A program made the translations under genes and the position numbers. From the NCBI RefSeq assembly GCF_000281715.2, contig NZ_CP124576.1, positions 875,501-939,500 of the forward strand: a stretch of 64,000 nucleotides of DNA. Reading direction: 5' to 3'. Every line of letters starts with the position of its first letter. The stretch's first letter is position 1. The notes under the pieces were generated by a model. The model was not told the origin of the DNA. It ran no database searches and saw nothing but the letters and a program-made list of their open reading frames with translations. Shown here in pieces: positions 42,353 to 51,847 of the stretch. This DNA is from Sphingobium sp. AP49. Lineage in GTDB: Bacteria; Pseudomonadota; Alphaproteobacteria; Sphingomonadales; Sphingomonadaceae.

Positions 42353-44620
42353 ATGAACCGTTCGTCCGTCCTGCGCCGTCGCGCGCTCATTCTTGCTGGT
42401 GCCATGCTGATCGGCGTTGGCTTCACGGCCCAGGCCCATGCGGAGGAAGCGCCGGGTGACGAAGGCGATGCGGGCCTTGGCGCGATCGTCGTCACCGCGC
42501 AGAAGAAGGAAACCAATCTGCAGAAGACGCCGATCTCTATCTCCGTGCTGGGCAGCGACGACCTCAAGGCGCGCAGCGTTGTCAGCCTGAAGGATCTGGC
42601 CGATGGTGCCGTGCCTTCGCTGCGGATCGCGCCCTTTGCCTCGCGCAATTCGGCGCTGACCGTGGGTATCCGCGGCATCGTGCCGTTTGACGCCAACCAG
42701 CCCAGCCGTGATTCGGGCGTCGGCATCTATATCGACGGGGTCTATCTCGGCCGTTCGCAGGGGCTGGGCACCGCGTTGCTCGACGTCGAGCGGATCGAAG
42801 TGCTCAAGGGGCCGCAGGGCACCTTGTTCGGCCGCAACTCGACCGGCGGCGCGCTCAGCATCGTCAGCAAGAAGCCGAGCGGTGAGTTCCACCTGACCCA
42901 GACCATGGGCGTGATGAACTATGATGGCTACAAGGTCGAAACCCATCTCGACCTGCCCAGCTTCGCCAATTTCAGCGTCAAGCTGGACGCGCTGGTGACC
43001 AAGCGGGGCGGCACGCTCGACAATCCGATGGCGGGCGAGGAGGATTATAACCAGCTCGACCAGCGCGGCATGCACGGCGCGATCCTGTGGGAACCGAGCA
43101 GCAGCTTTTCCGCCCAATATGATTTCGACACCTCCTACGACGCCAGCACGCCTTATTATATGCAGGTGCTGGCCAAGAACCCGCTGCTGCCCTTTGCCGA
43201 CATGGTCGACGTCGGCACCGGCCGTGCAAAGACCGCCGATGTCGGCGTTCCCGAACAGAAGAGCATCGGCAAGACCCATGGCCATGCGCTGCATATGGAC
43301 TGGCAGGTTGCCGACGGCATCAATCTGCGCTCCATCACCTCCTATCGCGAGCTGAGCCAGAGCCAGTATGACAATGGCGGCGCGCATCAGGGCGCCTTCG
43401 CGCCCTTCGCCAAATTCGCGCGCTACAGCCTGGCGGGCCTCGACCAGAACCAGTTCAGCCAGGAAGTGCAGTTGGTCGGTTCGACCTCGCGCATCGATTT
43501 CGTCGCGGGCGCCTATTATTATCATGAAAAGGGCGAGGACTGGGCCTGGGCGCCCTACACGATGCAGTGGGGCGCGACCGCCAGCGCTGCACCGACCCGC
43601 CTGCCGACGCTGGAAGCGGGCCAGGTGTCGCCCTATCCCGATCGTGCCAGCGACGCCAAGGCGGACAGCTTTGCTTTGTACGGCCAGGCGACCTGGACCC
43701 CGGCGATCCTGAACGATGCGTTTCACCTGACCGGCGGCGCGCGCTACACCCATGACAAGAAGAGCGGCGACCTGTTCAAGGTCAACGGCGTCGACACGCC
43801 CTATGCCTTCGACATTTCCAACAGCCGGGTCGACCCGACCGTCACCGCCGCCTTCGATGCGAGCGACGACATTCATGTCTATGCCAAATGGGGCACCGCC
43901 TATCGCGCCGGCGGCGCCAATTCGCGCTCGATCACCTATCGCTCCTATGATCCCGAGGAGGTCGAAACCGCTGAAATCGGCTTCAAGGGCGAATTTTTCG
44001 ACAAGCATGTCCGCCTGAATCTGGCCGCCTACAAGACGATCTACAAGGACCAGCAGATCGACTTCAACGCCGTGCTGTCGGCAGTGCCGGGCGGCCCGAC
44101 CCGCACCACGATCGAGACCGTCAACGCCACCGGCAACGGCACGATCAAGGGGATCGAGGCGGACCTGACGATCATGCCGGTCGAGGGCCTGACCCTGACC
44201 GCCAGCTATGCCTATACCAAAGGCGATCTCGATCAGGCGGCCAACCCGTTCAAGAATAACGCGCTGGAAAATGTCTTCCTGGTCTACACGCCCAAGAATG
44301 CCTTCAGCGGTGCGATCGACTATAGCCTGCCGCTCAACTGGGCGACGCTGCGCGCGCATGTCGATGCCAATGGCGGTGACGGCTATCATGCCCAGTCGAA
44401 TGATCCGCTGCTGACCGACTCGTCCTTCCTGGTGAACGGGCGCCTGTCTCTGGCCGACATTGCGCTCAAGGGCGACGCGAAGCTCCAGGTCTCGGCCTGG
44501 TCGCGCAACCTGTTCAACGAACAGCACACCTTCTTCCAGACCGGCACGGCGCAATCGCTGATGCTGGGCATTTATAACGAACCGCGCACCTATGGCCTGG
44601 AAGCCACGGTCCGCTTCTAA
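42353..44620 (+). CDS. TonB-dependent outer-membrane receptor
   Basis: Receptor of 755 residues with a signal peptide (cleavage likely after AQAHA, residue 30), a short linker, then the plug domain starting IVVTAQKKETNLQKTPISISVLG and the beta barrel ending YGLEATVRF. The plug contains LKGPQGTLFGRNSTGGALSI, the classical TonB-receptor plug signature. No N-terminal signalling extension is present. Sphingomonad receptors of this type import aromatic, steroid or other hydrophobic compounds. Position next to the double TetR suggests it takes up the island's substrate. Its stop is 22 bases before the phosphatase gene. Confidence 0.93.
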   Translation: MNRSSVLRRRALILAGAMLIGVGFTAQAHAEEAPGDEGDAGLGAIVVTAQKKETNLQKTPISISVLGSDDLKARSVVSLKDLADGAVPSLRIAPFASRNSALTVGIRGIVPFDANQPSRDSGVGIYIDGVYLGRSQGLGTALLDVERIEVLKGPQGTLFGRNSTGGALSIVSKKPSGEFHLTQTMGVMNYDGYKVETHLDLPSFANFSVKLDALVTKRGGTLDNPMAGEEDYNQLDQRGMHGAILWEPSSSFSAQYDFDTSYDASTPYYMQVLAKNPLLPFADMVDVGTGRAKTADVGVPEQKSIGKTHGHALHMDWQVADGINLRSITSYRELSQSQYDNGGAHQGAFAPFAKFARYSLAGLDQNQFSQEVQLVGSTSRIDFVAGAYYYHEKGEDWAWAPYTMQWGATASAAPTRLPTLEAGQVSPYPDRASDAKADSFALYGQATWTPAILNDAFHLTGGARYTHDKKSGDLFKVNGVDTPYAFDISNSRVDPTVTAAFDASDDIHVYAKWGTAYRAGGANSRSITYRSYDPEEVETAEIGFKGEFFDKHVRLNLAAYKTIYKDQQIDFNAVLSAVPGGPTRTTIETVNATGNGTIKGIEADLTIMPVEGLTLTASYAYTKGDLDQAANPFKNNALENVFLVYTPKNAFSGAIDYSLPLNWATLRAHVDANGGDGYHAQSNDPLLTDSSFLVNGRLSLADIALKGDAKLQVSAWSRNLFNEQHTFFQTGTAQSLMLGIYNEPRTYGLEATVRF

Positions 44621-44642
44621 AATCAGGGAGAGAGAAAAGAAT

Positions 44643-45734
44643 ATGCGCAAGATGATGACGCGCGCCGCACTCGCGGCGCTGCCCCTGATGATGCCGGCCG
44701 CAGCCCTTGCCGGCACCATCGCCGATCCGGTTGCCGAGCGCGTGGCGCCCGACCGGATTGCGATCCGCTGGAGCGATGCCGATGCGGTCGACGTGCTGCA
44801 GGCCGATCGCGCCGATGCACCGATCGCCAGCGCGACGCTGGTGTCGGCCAGGGACAAGGATGGCGTGCAGGAGGTGCAGGTGGCGCCGGGCACCCGACCC
44901 TATTTCCTGCTGCGCGACAGCAAGAGCGGCGCAGTCACCCGCGTGGCCGAACGGGTGCTGGTGATGGAGCAATCCTCCAACTTCCGTGACCTTGGCGGCT
45001 ACCCCGCGGCGGGCGGCAAGCATGTCCGCTGGGGCCAGATCTATCGTTCGGGCGGGCAGGCCATGCTGACGCCGGCCGACGTGGCCGAGGTGAAGGCGCT
45101 GGGCGTCGCCAATCTGGTCGACCTGCGGTCGGACGAGGAGCGGCTGTTCGCCCCGACGAAGCTGGACGGCATCCCCTATAATGCGGTCGGCTATTCGATG
45201 GCCGCGATGATGCAGGGCATGAAGTTCGACCCCAAGAATATGGACCCGGCCAAGCAGGTCGAAGCTTATGCCGGCACCTATCGCAGCCTGCCGACCCAGT
45301 TGAAGCCGCAACTGCGCATCCTCTTCGCCCGCCTGCTGTCGAAGGACGGGCCGCTGCTCTACAACTGCTCGGCCGGGCAGGACCGCACCGGCTTTGCCAG
45401 CGCGATGATCCTGTCGGCGCTGGGCGTGCCGCGCGACGTCATCTATCGCGACTATGTGTTGTCGACGCCCTCGCGCCGCCCGCAATATGAAGTGCCGCCG
45501 ATGAGCGATGCCGTCGCGCAGAGCAGCCCGATCGCCGGCATGTTCGCGCAGATGCAGAAGGGCGGGGCGATGGCCAAGGCCAATCCGCTGGTGCTGCCCG
45601 ACGGCACCCCGTTCCTGACCTATGCCTTTGCCGCGATCGACCAGAAATGGGGTTCGGTGGATGCCTATCTGGCCCAGGAAATCGGCCTGACGCCGGTGGA
45701 CATCGCGGCGCTGCGCACCACCTATCTGGAATAA
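44643..45734 (+). CDS. Secreted tyrosine/dual-specificity phosphatase-like protein
   Basis: Protein of 363 residues with a signal peptide (RKMMTRAALAALPLMMPAAALA). The first 110 residues form a beta-rich domain. After it comes a Y_phosphatase3-type domain: SSNFRDLGGY (general substrate loop), LVDLRSDEER and the active-site loop NCSAGQDRTGF, with C242 and R248 as the CX5R pair. It probably works in the periplasm on a phosphate ester rather than on protein tyrosine; the substrate is unknown. It follows the TonB receptor by 22 bases and is likely co-transcribed. The ATG at 44643 follows a GGGAGAGAG-rich leader. Confidence 0.85.
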   Translation: MRKMMTRAALAALPLMMPAAALAGTIADPVAERVAPDRIAIRWSDADAVDVLQADRADAPIASATLVSARDKDGVQEVQVAPGTRPYFLLRDSKSGAVTRVAERVLVMEQSSNFRDLGGYPAAGGKHVRWGQIYRSGGQAMLTPADVAEVKALGVANLVDLRSDEERLFAPTKLDGIPYNAVGYSMAAMMQGMKFDPKNMDPAKQVEAYAGTYRSLPTQLKPQLRILFARLLSKDGPLLYNCSAGQDRTGFASAMILSALGVPRDVIYRDYVLSTPSRRPQYEVPPMSDAVAQSSPIAGMFAQMQKGGAMAKANPLVLPDGTPFLTYAFAAIDQKWGSVDAYLAQEIGLTPVDIAALRTTYLE

Positions 45735-45748
45735 GCACCGCTTATTCC
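45728..45748 (+). terminator. Hairpin covering the phosphatase stop codon
   Basis: GGAATAAGC-ACC-GCTTATTCC, a perfect 9-bp stem whose left arm includes the TAA stop. No T-run follows. Confidence 0.4.
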
Positions 45749-45761
45749 GGATCAGCATGAA

Positions 45762-45794
45762 GGGCGCGGCGGGATTCATTATCCCGTCGCGCCC
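45762..45794 (+). terminator. Hairpin downstream of the phosphatase gene
   Basis: GGGCGCGGCGGGAT-TCATT-ATCCCGTCGCGCCC: 14-bp stem with one G-T pair, about 28 bases after the stop and 61 before the dehydrogenase start. Likely ends the receptor-phosphatase transcript, though no T-run follows. Confidence 0.55.
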
Positions 45795-45854
45795 GCATGG
45801 CGCTAGGAGGCTGGAAAAGGGTGCGCTATCCTTGACCCGCTTTCTGGAGGCCAT

Positions 45855-47267
45855 ATGATTTTCCGTTCGATCGACCCGGCCAGCGACACGCTCCTGTGGG
45901 AAGGGGAGGCGGCCGATGCCGCGACCTGCGCGGCGGCAGTGACGCGCGCCCGCACTGCCTTTCCGGCCTGGGCCGCGCTGCCGCAATCCGAACGCGAGGG
46001 TCATGTGCGGCGCTACAAGGCGCTGCTGTCGGACCGCAGCGATGCCTTTGCCAATGCGATCGCGCGCGAGACCGGCAAGCCGCTGTGGGAGGCGAAGACG
46101 GAAATCGCCTCGATGATCGGAAAGGTCGACATCTCCATCGCCGCCCAGGCCGAACGCGCCGGATCGCGCGAGCAGGCGACCCCGTTCGGCCGGGCCGTGC
46201 TGCGGCACAAGCCGCATGGCGTGATGGCGGTGCTCGGCCCCTATAATTTTCCCGGTCACCTGCCCAACGGCCATATCGTGCCGGCCCTGCTGGCGGGCGA
46301 TGTCGTGCTGTTCAAGCCGTCCGAACTCACCCCGCTGGTCGGCGAATTGATGGCGCAGGCGTTTCGCGACGCGGGCCTGCCGGATGGCGTCTTCACTCTG
46401 TTGCAGGGCGGGCGGGATACTGGTGCGGCGCTGATCGCACAGGATATCGACGGCCTGCTGTTCACCGGATCGGCGGCGGCGGGCGCGCATTTCTCGCGCG
46501 TGATGGCCGACCGGCCGGGGGTGATCCTGGCGCTGGAACTGGGCGGAAACAATCCGCTGGTCGCCTGGGATGGCGATGCGCAGGCGGTCGCCTCGATCAT
46601 CGTCCAGTCGGCCTTCATCACCGCGGGCCAGCGCTGTTCCTGCGCGCGCCGGCTGATTCTGCCGCAGGGCGCGGCGGGCGACGCCATCCTGGACGCGACC
46701 GTGGCGCTGGCCCGGCGACTGACGATCGGCGCCTGGGACAGTCAGCCCGAACCCTATATGGGCGCGCTGATCTCGGCGCAGGCGGCGGCCCATGCCAGGG
46801 CGCGCCATGCCGCGCTGCTCGCGCTGGGTGGCGTCGACCTGTTGCCGCTGGAGCAGCCGGCGGGCCTGGGCGGTGCCTTCCTGACGCCGGGCATGATCGA
46901 CATGACCGGCGTGGATGCCCCCGACGAGGAGATTTTCGCGCCGCTGCTGCAAGTGGTCCGCGTCGCCGATTTCGACGCCGCGATCGCGGCGGCCAATGCG
47001 ACCCGCTATGGCCTGGCGGCAGGGCTTGTTTCCGCCGACGATGCGCTGTGGGAGCGGTTCCTGCTGGAAAGCCGGGCGGGTGTGGTCAACCGCAACCGGC
47101 CGACCACTGGCGCCAGCGGCGCGATGCCGTTCGGCGGGCTGGGCGCGTCGGGCAACCACCGACCCAGCGCCTATTATGCCGCCGATTACTGCGCCTATCC
47201 TGTCGCCAGTTTCGAGGCGAGCGCGGTGCTGGATCTGACCGCCGATATCAAGGGCTTGGCTGGCTAA
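45855..47267 (+). CDS. astD: Aldehyde dehydrogenase, succinylglutamate-semialdehyde type
   Basis: NAD-dependent aldehyde dehydrogenase of 470 residues. E228 (LALELGGNNP) and C261 in AGQRCSCARR are the catalytic pair. RHKPHGVMAVLGPYNFPGHLPNGHIVPALLAG is closely AstD-like, the arginine succinyltransferase pathway enzyme. The other ast genes (astA, astB, astE) are absent around it, so the true substrate may be another semialdehyde. The ATG has TGGAGG shortly upstream. It stands between two accessory loci, separated from each by a hairpin. Confidence 0.85.
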   Translation: MIFRSIDPASDTLLWEGEAADAATCAAAVTRARTAFPAWAALPQSEREGHVRRYKALLSDRSDAFANAIARETGKPLWEAKTEIASMIGKVDISIAAQAERAGSREQATPFGRAVLRHKPHGVMAVLGPYNFPGHLPNGHIVPALLAGDVVLFKPSELTPLVGELMAQAFRDAGLPDGVFTLLQGGRDTGAALIAQDIDGLLFTGSAAAGAHFSRVMADRPGVILALELGGNNPLVAWDGDAQAVASIIVQSAFITAGQRCSCARRLILPQGAAGDAILDATVALARRLTIGAWDSQPEPYMGALISAQAAAHARARHAALLALGGVDLLPLEQPAGLGGAFLTPGMIDMTGVDAPDEEIFAPLLQVVRVADFDAAIAAANATRYGLAAGLVSADDALWERFLLESRAGVVNRNRPTTGASGAMPFGGLGASGNHRPSAYYAADYCAYPVASFEASAVLDLTADIKGLAG

Positions 47268-47306
47268 TCACCGCAACGAACATGACAGCGAAGCTGACAG
47301 GGTGAA

Positions 47307-47325
47307 GGCGCATCGGCGATGCGCC
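47307..47325 (+). terminator. Hairpin downstream of astD-like gene
   Basis: GGCGCATC-GGC-GATGCGCC, a perfect 8-bp stem 40 bases after the stop, followed by GTTCGCTTTCG with only a weak T-rich tail. Confidence 0.5.
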
Positions 47326-47353
47326 GTTCGCTTTCGATCGCCCGCATCCCTAA

Positions 47354-47381
47354 TTGACAAAACAAATTAATTTAATAAATT
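47354..47381 (+). promoter_or_regulatory. AT-rich promoter region before the first GH92 gene
   Basis: TTGACA at 47354 and TAAATT 16 bases downstream form a sigma70-like pair in a sharply AT-rich patch (AACAAATTAATTTAATAAAT) in otherwise GC-rich DNA, about 56 bases before the GH92 start codon. The AAATTAATTT palindrome inside it could be an operator. Confidence 0.5.
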
Positions 47382-47436
47382 CCCTCGTATCGAAACGGGG
47401 CGGCGCCAGACCGCCCGGACAAGAGGAGAGGGACGC

Positions 47437-49812
47437 ATGGGCCATCAGGGCGCCGACGCCGATCGGCATGGTTTTTCCCGTCGTGCAAAGCGGGCGATGC
47501 AGGCAAGCCTCGGGGCGCTGCTGCTGGCCGGGGCTGGGCAGGCACTGCCGGCGCAGGATAGTGTGCGTGGCGTCGACATCGCCAATCCGCTGGTGGGTAC
47601 CGCGCCGCTCGACCGGCAGGATCTGATCGGCAATGCGCCGCCGCCCGGCGAGCCGGTCTATTCGGGCCAGACCTCCCCCGGCGCGCGCCTGCCGCACAGC
47701 TCGGTCGAGGCGGCGCCGATGAACAACAATATCGCGCTGACCTACCCCAATGGCGTGCCGACCCCTTATTATTACACCAACCCGACGATGATCGGTTTCA
47801 CCGGCGGCGGTGGCCAGACCTATGGCGGCAATGCCGAGCCGATCATCATGCCGGTGGTGGGCGACTGGTCGGCCGCCCCGGCCTATAATCAGGCCTATTA
47901 TGACAAGAAGCGCGAGATCGCCGCGCCGGGCTATTATTCGGTCTATCTCGACAGTTTCCGCACCCAGGTGGAACTCACCGGCACACGCTGGGCCAGCCTG
48001 ATGCAGTTCAGCTTCCCGCAGAGCGCGCGGTCGAACATCCTGCTCAACCTGCTGGATCATGGCGGCAGCGTGGAAGTGGTGGACGACCACACCATTCGCG
48101 GCATTTCCAAGGGACGGGAATCGATCGACGGCCGCTATTTCGTCGCCGAATTCTCCCGGCCCTTCGCGCAACTCGGCACCTTCCGCCGGGCGCCGGGCGA
48201 CAATAAGGGCTGGGGCATCGGCGACAAGGATGTCGTGCCGGCCGGCCGAAGCATCGAGGGCGACTATGCCGGCGCCTATGTCACCTACCAGACCAAGGCG
48301 GGCGACAAGGTGCTGGTGCGCATGGCGCATGGCACCAGCTATGAACAGGCGACGCAGCGGCTGCGCCAGGAATTGCCCAACTGGGATTTCGCCGCCGTTC
48401 GGTCGGCCGCGCGCGGCACATGGGACAAGTTGCTGGGTCGGGTGCAGGTCAGCGGCGGCACGGCCAAGCAGCGGGCGCTGTTCTATTCCACCCTGTTCCA
48501 GTCCTTCGCCAGCCCCCGGCTGATCGCGCAGAAGGGCGAGCCCTTCACCGACAGCAACGGCAAGGTGCAGGTCGCCACCCATGACCGCTATGGCCCGGTG
48601 CCCTTCTGGGATACCGGCCGCAACCAGATCGTCCTGCTGGCGCTGATGGAGCCCGAGGTGGTGCAGGACATCATGCAGTCCGAATATGAGATGGCGCAGG
48701 AGAAGGGGTATATGAACACCTCCTTCCACGGCGACAATGCGGTGTTCCTGTATCTGGGGGCGTGGAAGCGCGGCATCCCGTTCGACTATGCCGGCGTCTG
48801 GACCTATCTGCGCAAGAACGCCACCGATCCCAGGGGGCCGCGCGGCTATCTGGCGGAATATGACCGCCAGGGCTGGATCGCCGACATCGTGCCGCAGGGC
48901 AATCCCAGCCCGCCCTATGCCGGGGGCAAGGCGGGCGCGGCGACGACGATGGAATATGCGTGGGACGACCATGCGCTGGCCGACTATGCCGGGCGGCTGG
49001 GCAAAGGCGAGGACCAGCGCCGCTTCCTCAAGCGGGCGGGCAATTATGCCAATGTCTTCGACCGCTCGACCGGCTTCGTGCGCGGGCGGACGGCGGACGG
49101 CAAATGGATCGCCCCGTTCGACCAGCAGGAACCCTATTATAATTTCATGATGAAGGAGGCGTCGGGCTGGTCGACGCTGTGGCTGGCGCCGCATGACGTG
49201 AAGGGCCTGATGACCCTGCTTGGCGGGCGCGAGGCGTTCAATGCGAAACTCGACCAGTTCTTCGCCACGCCCTATGCGCCCACCGGCATCTGCCGCGACT
49301 GCACCGGCCTGATCGGCCAATATGTCCATGGCAACCAGCCCGACCAGCAGGTGCCCTATTATTATGACTGGTCCGGCCAGCCCTGGAAGACGCAGGCGCT
49401 GGTGCGGCGCATCCTGGACGAGATGTATGGCAGCGATGCCGCCGGCTATGGCTATGCCGGCATGGACGATCAGGGGGCGACATCCTCCTGGTATGTGATG
49501 AGCGCCATGGGCTTCTACCCGGTCGATCCGTCGAGCGACGTCTACATGATCGGCAGCCCGGTCTTCGATCATGTCCGGCTGGAGATGGGCGGCGGCAAGG
49601 CGCTGGAGATCGAGGCGAAGAACAACGGCGCCGCCAATATCTACATCCAGTCGATGACCTTGAACGGCAAGCCCTGGACCCGGCCCTGGTTCCGCCATGC
49701 CGACATCAAGGATGGCGCGCGCATCGCCTTCGTCATGGGGAACAAGCCCAATCCGAAATGGGGCAGCGCGCCGGCCGATACCGCGCCGTCCATGTCCGAC
49801 GCGACACGATAA
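47437..49812 (+). CDS. Glycoside hydrolase family 92 alpha-mannosidase, first copy
   Basis: Secreted calcium-dependent exo-alpha-mannosidase of 791 residues. A long N-region with RRAKRAMQASLGALLLAGAGQALPAQ is a signal peptide. The GH92 N-terminal beta domain starts DIANPLVGT. The catalytic domain contains HGNQPDQQVPYYYDW, GQPWKTQ and DDQGATSSWYVMSAMGFYPV. Relative to the canonical family it has Q where HGNEP has E, and ATSS instead of GQMSA; the fold-specific acids (DD) remain. It removes terminal mannose from mannan or N-glycan. GGAGAGGGA precedes the ATG. First gene of the mannan locus. Confidence 0.92.
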   Translation: MGHQGADADRHGFSRRAKRAMQASLGALLLAGAGQALPAQDSVRGVDIANPLVGTAPLDRQDLIGNAPPPGEPVYSGQTSPGARLPHSSVEAAPMNNNIALTYPNGVPTPYYYTNPTMIGFTGGGGQTYGGNAEPIIMPVVGDWSAAPAYNQAYYDKKREIAAPGYYSVYLDSFRTQVELTGTRWASLMQFSFPQSARSNILLNLLDHGGSVEVVDDHTIRGISKGRESIDGRYFVAEFSRPFAQLGTFRRAPGDNKGWGIGDKDVVPAGRSIEGDYAGAYVTYQTKAGDKVLVRMAHGTSYEQATQRLRQELPNWDFAAVRSAARGTWDKLLGRVQVSGGTAKQRALFYSTLFQSFASPRLIAQKGEPFTDSNGKVQVATHDRYGPVPFWDTGRNQIVLLALMEPEVVQDIMQSEYEMAQEKGYMNTSFHGDNAVFLYLGAWKRGIPFDYAGVWTYLRKNATDPRGPRGYLAEYDRQGWIADIVPQGNPSPPYAGGKAGAATTMEYAWDDHALADYAGRLGKGEDQRRFLKRAGNYANVFDRSTGFVRGRTADGKWIAPFDQQEPYYNFMMKEASGWSTLWLAPHDVKGLMTLLGGREAFNAKLDQFFATPYAPTGICRDCTGLIGQYVHGNQPDQQVPYYYDWSGQPWKTQALVRRILDEMYGSDAAGYGYAGMDDQGATSSWYVMSAMGFYPVDPSSDVYMIGSPVFDHVRLEMGGGKALEIEAKNNGAANIYIQSMTLNGKPWTRPWFRHADIKDGARIAFVMGNKPNPKWGSAPADTAPSMSDATR

Positions 49813-49822
49813 GGGGATGATG

Positions 49823-51751
49823 ATGCGCCTTCTGGTTCCGACCCTGCTGGCCCTGACGGCGGCGACCGCGCCGATCGCCTATGCGCAGGACGACCATGTC
49901 TATACCAGCGATCTGGTGACGCGCTGGGGCAAGGCGGTGACGCCCGACAATGCCTGGCAAAGCTATCCCCGGCCGCAATTGCAGCGCAAGGAATGGCGCA
50001 ACCTCAACGGCCTGTGGGACTATGCCATCACCGATCCGGCGGTCGCGCGGCCGGCGAAGATGGATGGCCAGATACTAGTGCCCTTTCCGGTCGAATCCCG
50101 CCTGTCGCGAGTGGCGCGCAAGCTCACGCCCGAACAGCGGCTCTGGTACCGGCGCGCCTTCACCGTGCCGGCCGGCTGGGCGGGGCAGCGGATCATGCTC
50201 AATTTCGGCGCGGTCGACTATGCCGCGCAGGTGATGGTCAACGGCGCGATCGTCGGCGGGCACAAGGGCGGCTTCGATGCCTTTGGCCTCGACATCACCG
50301 ATTATCTGAAGCCCGGCCAGAACGAGCTGATGGTGCAGGTGGCCGATCCCAATTCGGCCGGTACCCAGCCGCGCGGCAAGCAGTCGCTGGAGCCGAGCGG
50401 CATCTGGTACACGGCGGTCAGCGGCATCTGGCAGACGGTGTGGATCGAACCGGTGCCCAGGCTGCACATCGCCGACGTCCGCGCGACCGCCGATATCGAC
50501 CGGGGCGTGGTGGAGGTCGACGTCGCGCTCAGCAACTGGGCGAGCGACACCGATGCGGTACGCCTGACCGCCAGCAGCGGCGGCAAGACCGTGGCCAGCA
50601 CCATTTTGCGCGGCAATCGCCATGCGACGCTGGCGATCCCCGGCGCCCATCTCTGGTCGCCCGACGATCCCTTCCTCTACGACCTCAAGGCCGAGCTGAT
50701 CGATGTGCGCGATCCCTATGCCGGCATGGCCGAGCGCGATCGCCACGCCTATGACGCGCGCTTCACGGTCGGCGAGACGCGGCGTTATGCCGATGCCCAG
50801 CCGGTCGGCGCGCCGCGCGACACGGTGCAGACCTATTTCGCCATGCGCAAGATTTCGGTCGGGCAGGGGCCGGTACGGGGGCAACCGGTGCTGCTGCTCA
50901 ACAACAAGCCGCTTTTCCACAATGGCACGCTGGACCAGGGCTGGTGGCCGGACGGGCTGCTGACGCCGCCGTCGGAGGAGGCGATGAAGAGCGACCTGAT
51001 CTTCCTCAAGCAGGCCGGCTTCAACATGGTGCGCAAGCATATCAAGGTCGAGCCGGCGCGTTACTATTATGACGCGGATCATCTGGGCATGATGATCTGG
51101 CAGGACATGCCCTCGGGCGGGGGCGAGGACCAGTTCGTCGCCGGCACCAGCCAGGGGCAGGCGATTTTCCCGGCCGCGACCATGGCCGACCATATCAGCG
51201 AACTGACGCGGATGGTCGGCAATCTGCGCGCCTTCCCCTCGATCGTCCTGTGGGTGGTCAATAATGAGGGCTGGGGCCAGTTCGACAGCGCGACCCTGGC
51301 CCGCACCGTCAAGGGGCTGGACCCCAGCCGGCTGGTCGATGCGGACAGCGGCTGGATGGATGTGGCGCCCGGCGTGTCGGATGTGTTTGACATCCACAGC
51401 TATGAGGACAAGCCCAACGTGCCGACGCGCCATGCCGACCGGGCGATCGTGCTGGGCGAATATGGCGGCGTCGGCCTGCCGGTGCAGGGCCATTTGTGGA
51501 AGCCGGGCAAGTCGCTGTGGAGCTATCAGGTGGCCGGCGGCGACGGTGATTACCTGACCCGTTATCGCGCCAAGATGGAGGAGGTGATCCGCCAGGCGCG
51601 CGACCATGGGTTGAGCGCATCCGTCTATACCCAGACCAGCGATGTCGAGGACGAGATCAACGGCCTGCTGACCTATGACCGGGCGCAGGCCAAGGCATCG
51701 GCCGCCGATCTGGCGAAGATTGCTGCGCCTTTGTGGACGCCTAAACCCTAA
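49823..51751 (+). CDS. Glycoside hydrolase family 2 protein
   Basis: Secreted GH2 enzyme of 642 residues: signal peptide ending AYAQ, a sugar-binding jelly-roll domain (NLNGLWDYAI...YRRAFTVPAGW), an immunoglobulin-like domain and a TIM barrel. Acid/base E482 is in VVNNEGWGQF and nucleophile E546 in LGEYGG. Family members are beta-galactosidases, beta-mannosidases and beta-glucuronidases; in a mannan locus a beta-linked-mannose or core-sugar activity is plausible but not shown. Three consecutive ATGs start it; the third (49823) has the best spacing from AAGGGG. It follows the GH92 stop by 10 bases. Confidence 0.88.
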   Translation: MRLLVPTLLALTAATAPIAYAQDDHVYTSDLVTRWGKAVTPDNAWQSYPRPQLQRKEWRNLNGLWDYAITDPAVARPAKMDGQILVPFPVESRLSRVARKLTPEQRLWYRRAFTVPAGWAGQRIMLNFGAVDYAAQVMVNGAIVGGHKGGFDAFGLDITDYLKPGQNELMVQVADPNSAGTQPRGKQSLEPSGIWYTAVSGIWQTVWIEPVPRLHIADVRATADIDRGVVEVDVALSNWASDTDAVRLTASSGGKTVASTILRGNRHATLAIPGAHLWSPDDPFLYDLKAELIDVRDPYAGMAERDRHAYDARFTVGETRRYADAQPVGAPRDTVQTYFAMRKISVGQGPVRGQPVLLLNNKPLFHNGTLDQGWWPDGLLTPPSEEAMKSDLIFLKQAGFNMVRKHIKVEPARYYYDADHLGMMIWQDMPSGGGEDQFVAGTSQGQAIFPAATMADHISELTRMVGNLRAFPSIVLWVVNNEGWGQFDSATLARTVKGLDPSRLVDADSGWMDVAPGVSDVFDIHSYEDKPNVPTRHADRAIVLGEYGGVGLPVQGHLWKPGKSLWSYQVAGGDGDYLTRYRAKMEEVIRQARDHGLSASVYTQTSDVEDEINGLLTYDRAQAKASAADLAKIAAPLWTPKP

Positions 51752-51818
51752 GCAGTTTCCAACAAAATCCATGTTTCTCAAATGGATATTTCATATTTCA
51801 AAACATGTCTTAATCTAA

Positions 51819-51847
51819 TTGACAAATTGCTTTTTTTAATCTGATAT
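51819..51847 (+). promoter_or_regulatory. AT-rich promoter before the TonB receptor of the glycan locus
   Basis: TTGACA (51819) and TGATAT (51842) are 17 bases apart, a near-ideal sigma70-type pair, inside an AT-rich stretch. CTGATATCAG (51841-51850) is a perfect palindrome over the -10. The start codon is about 108 bases downstream, leaving a leader of roughly 100 bases. Confidence 0.55.

Noticed and set aside
40918-42726. Longer start for the double TetR (602 residues)
   Set aside because: The extension runs through the divergent receptor gene and is not like TetR; the ATG at 42171 follows a plausible ribosome site.
42266-47159. Two very long minus-strand frames (875 and 881 codons) opposite the receptor, phosphatase and astD genes
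   Set aside because: Low-complexity, His/Arg/Gly-rich translations with no motifs; the opposite strand carries clear proteins with signal peptides and catalytic residues.
47350-49698. Minus-strand frame of 782 codons opposite the first GH92
   Set aside because: Antisense shadow caused by high GC at third positions; no ribosome site or motif.
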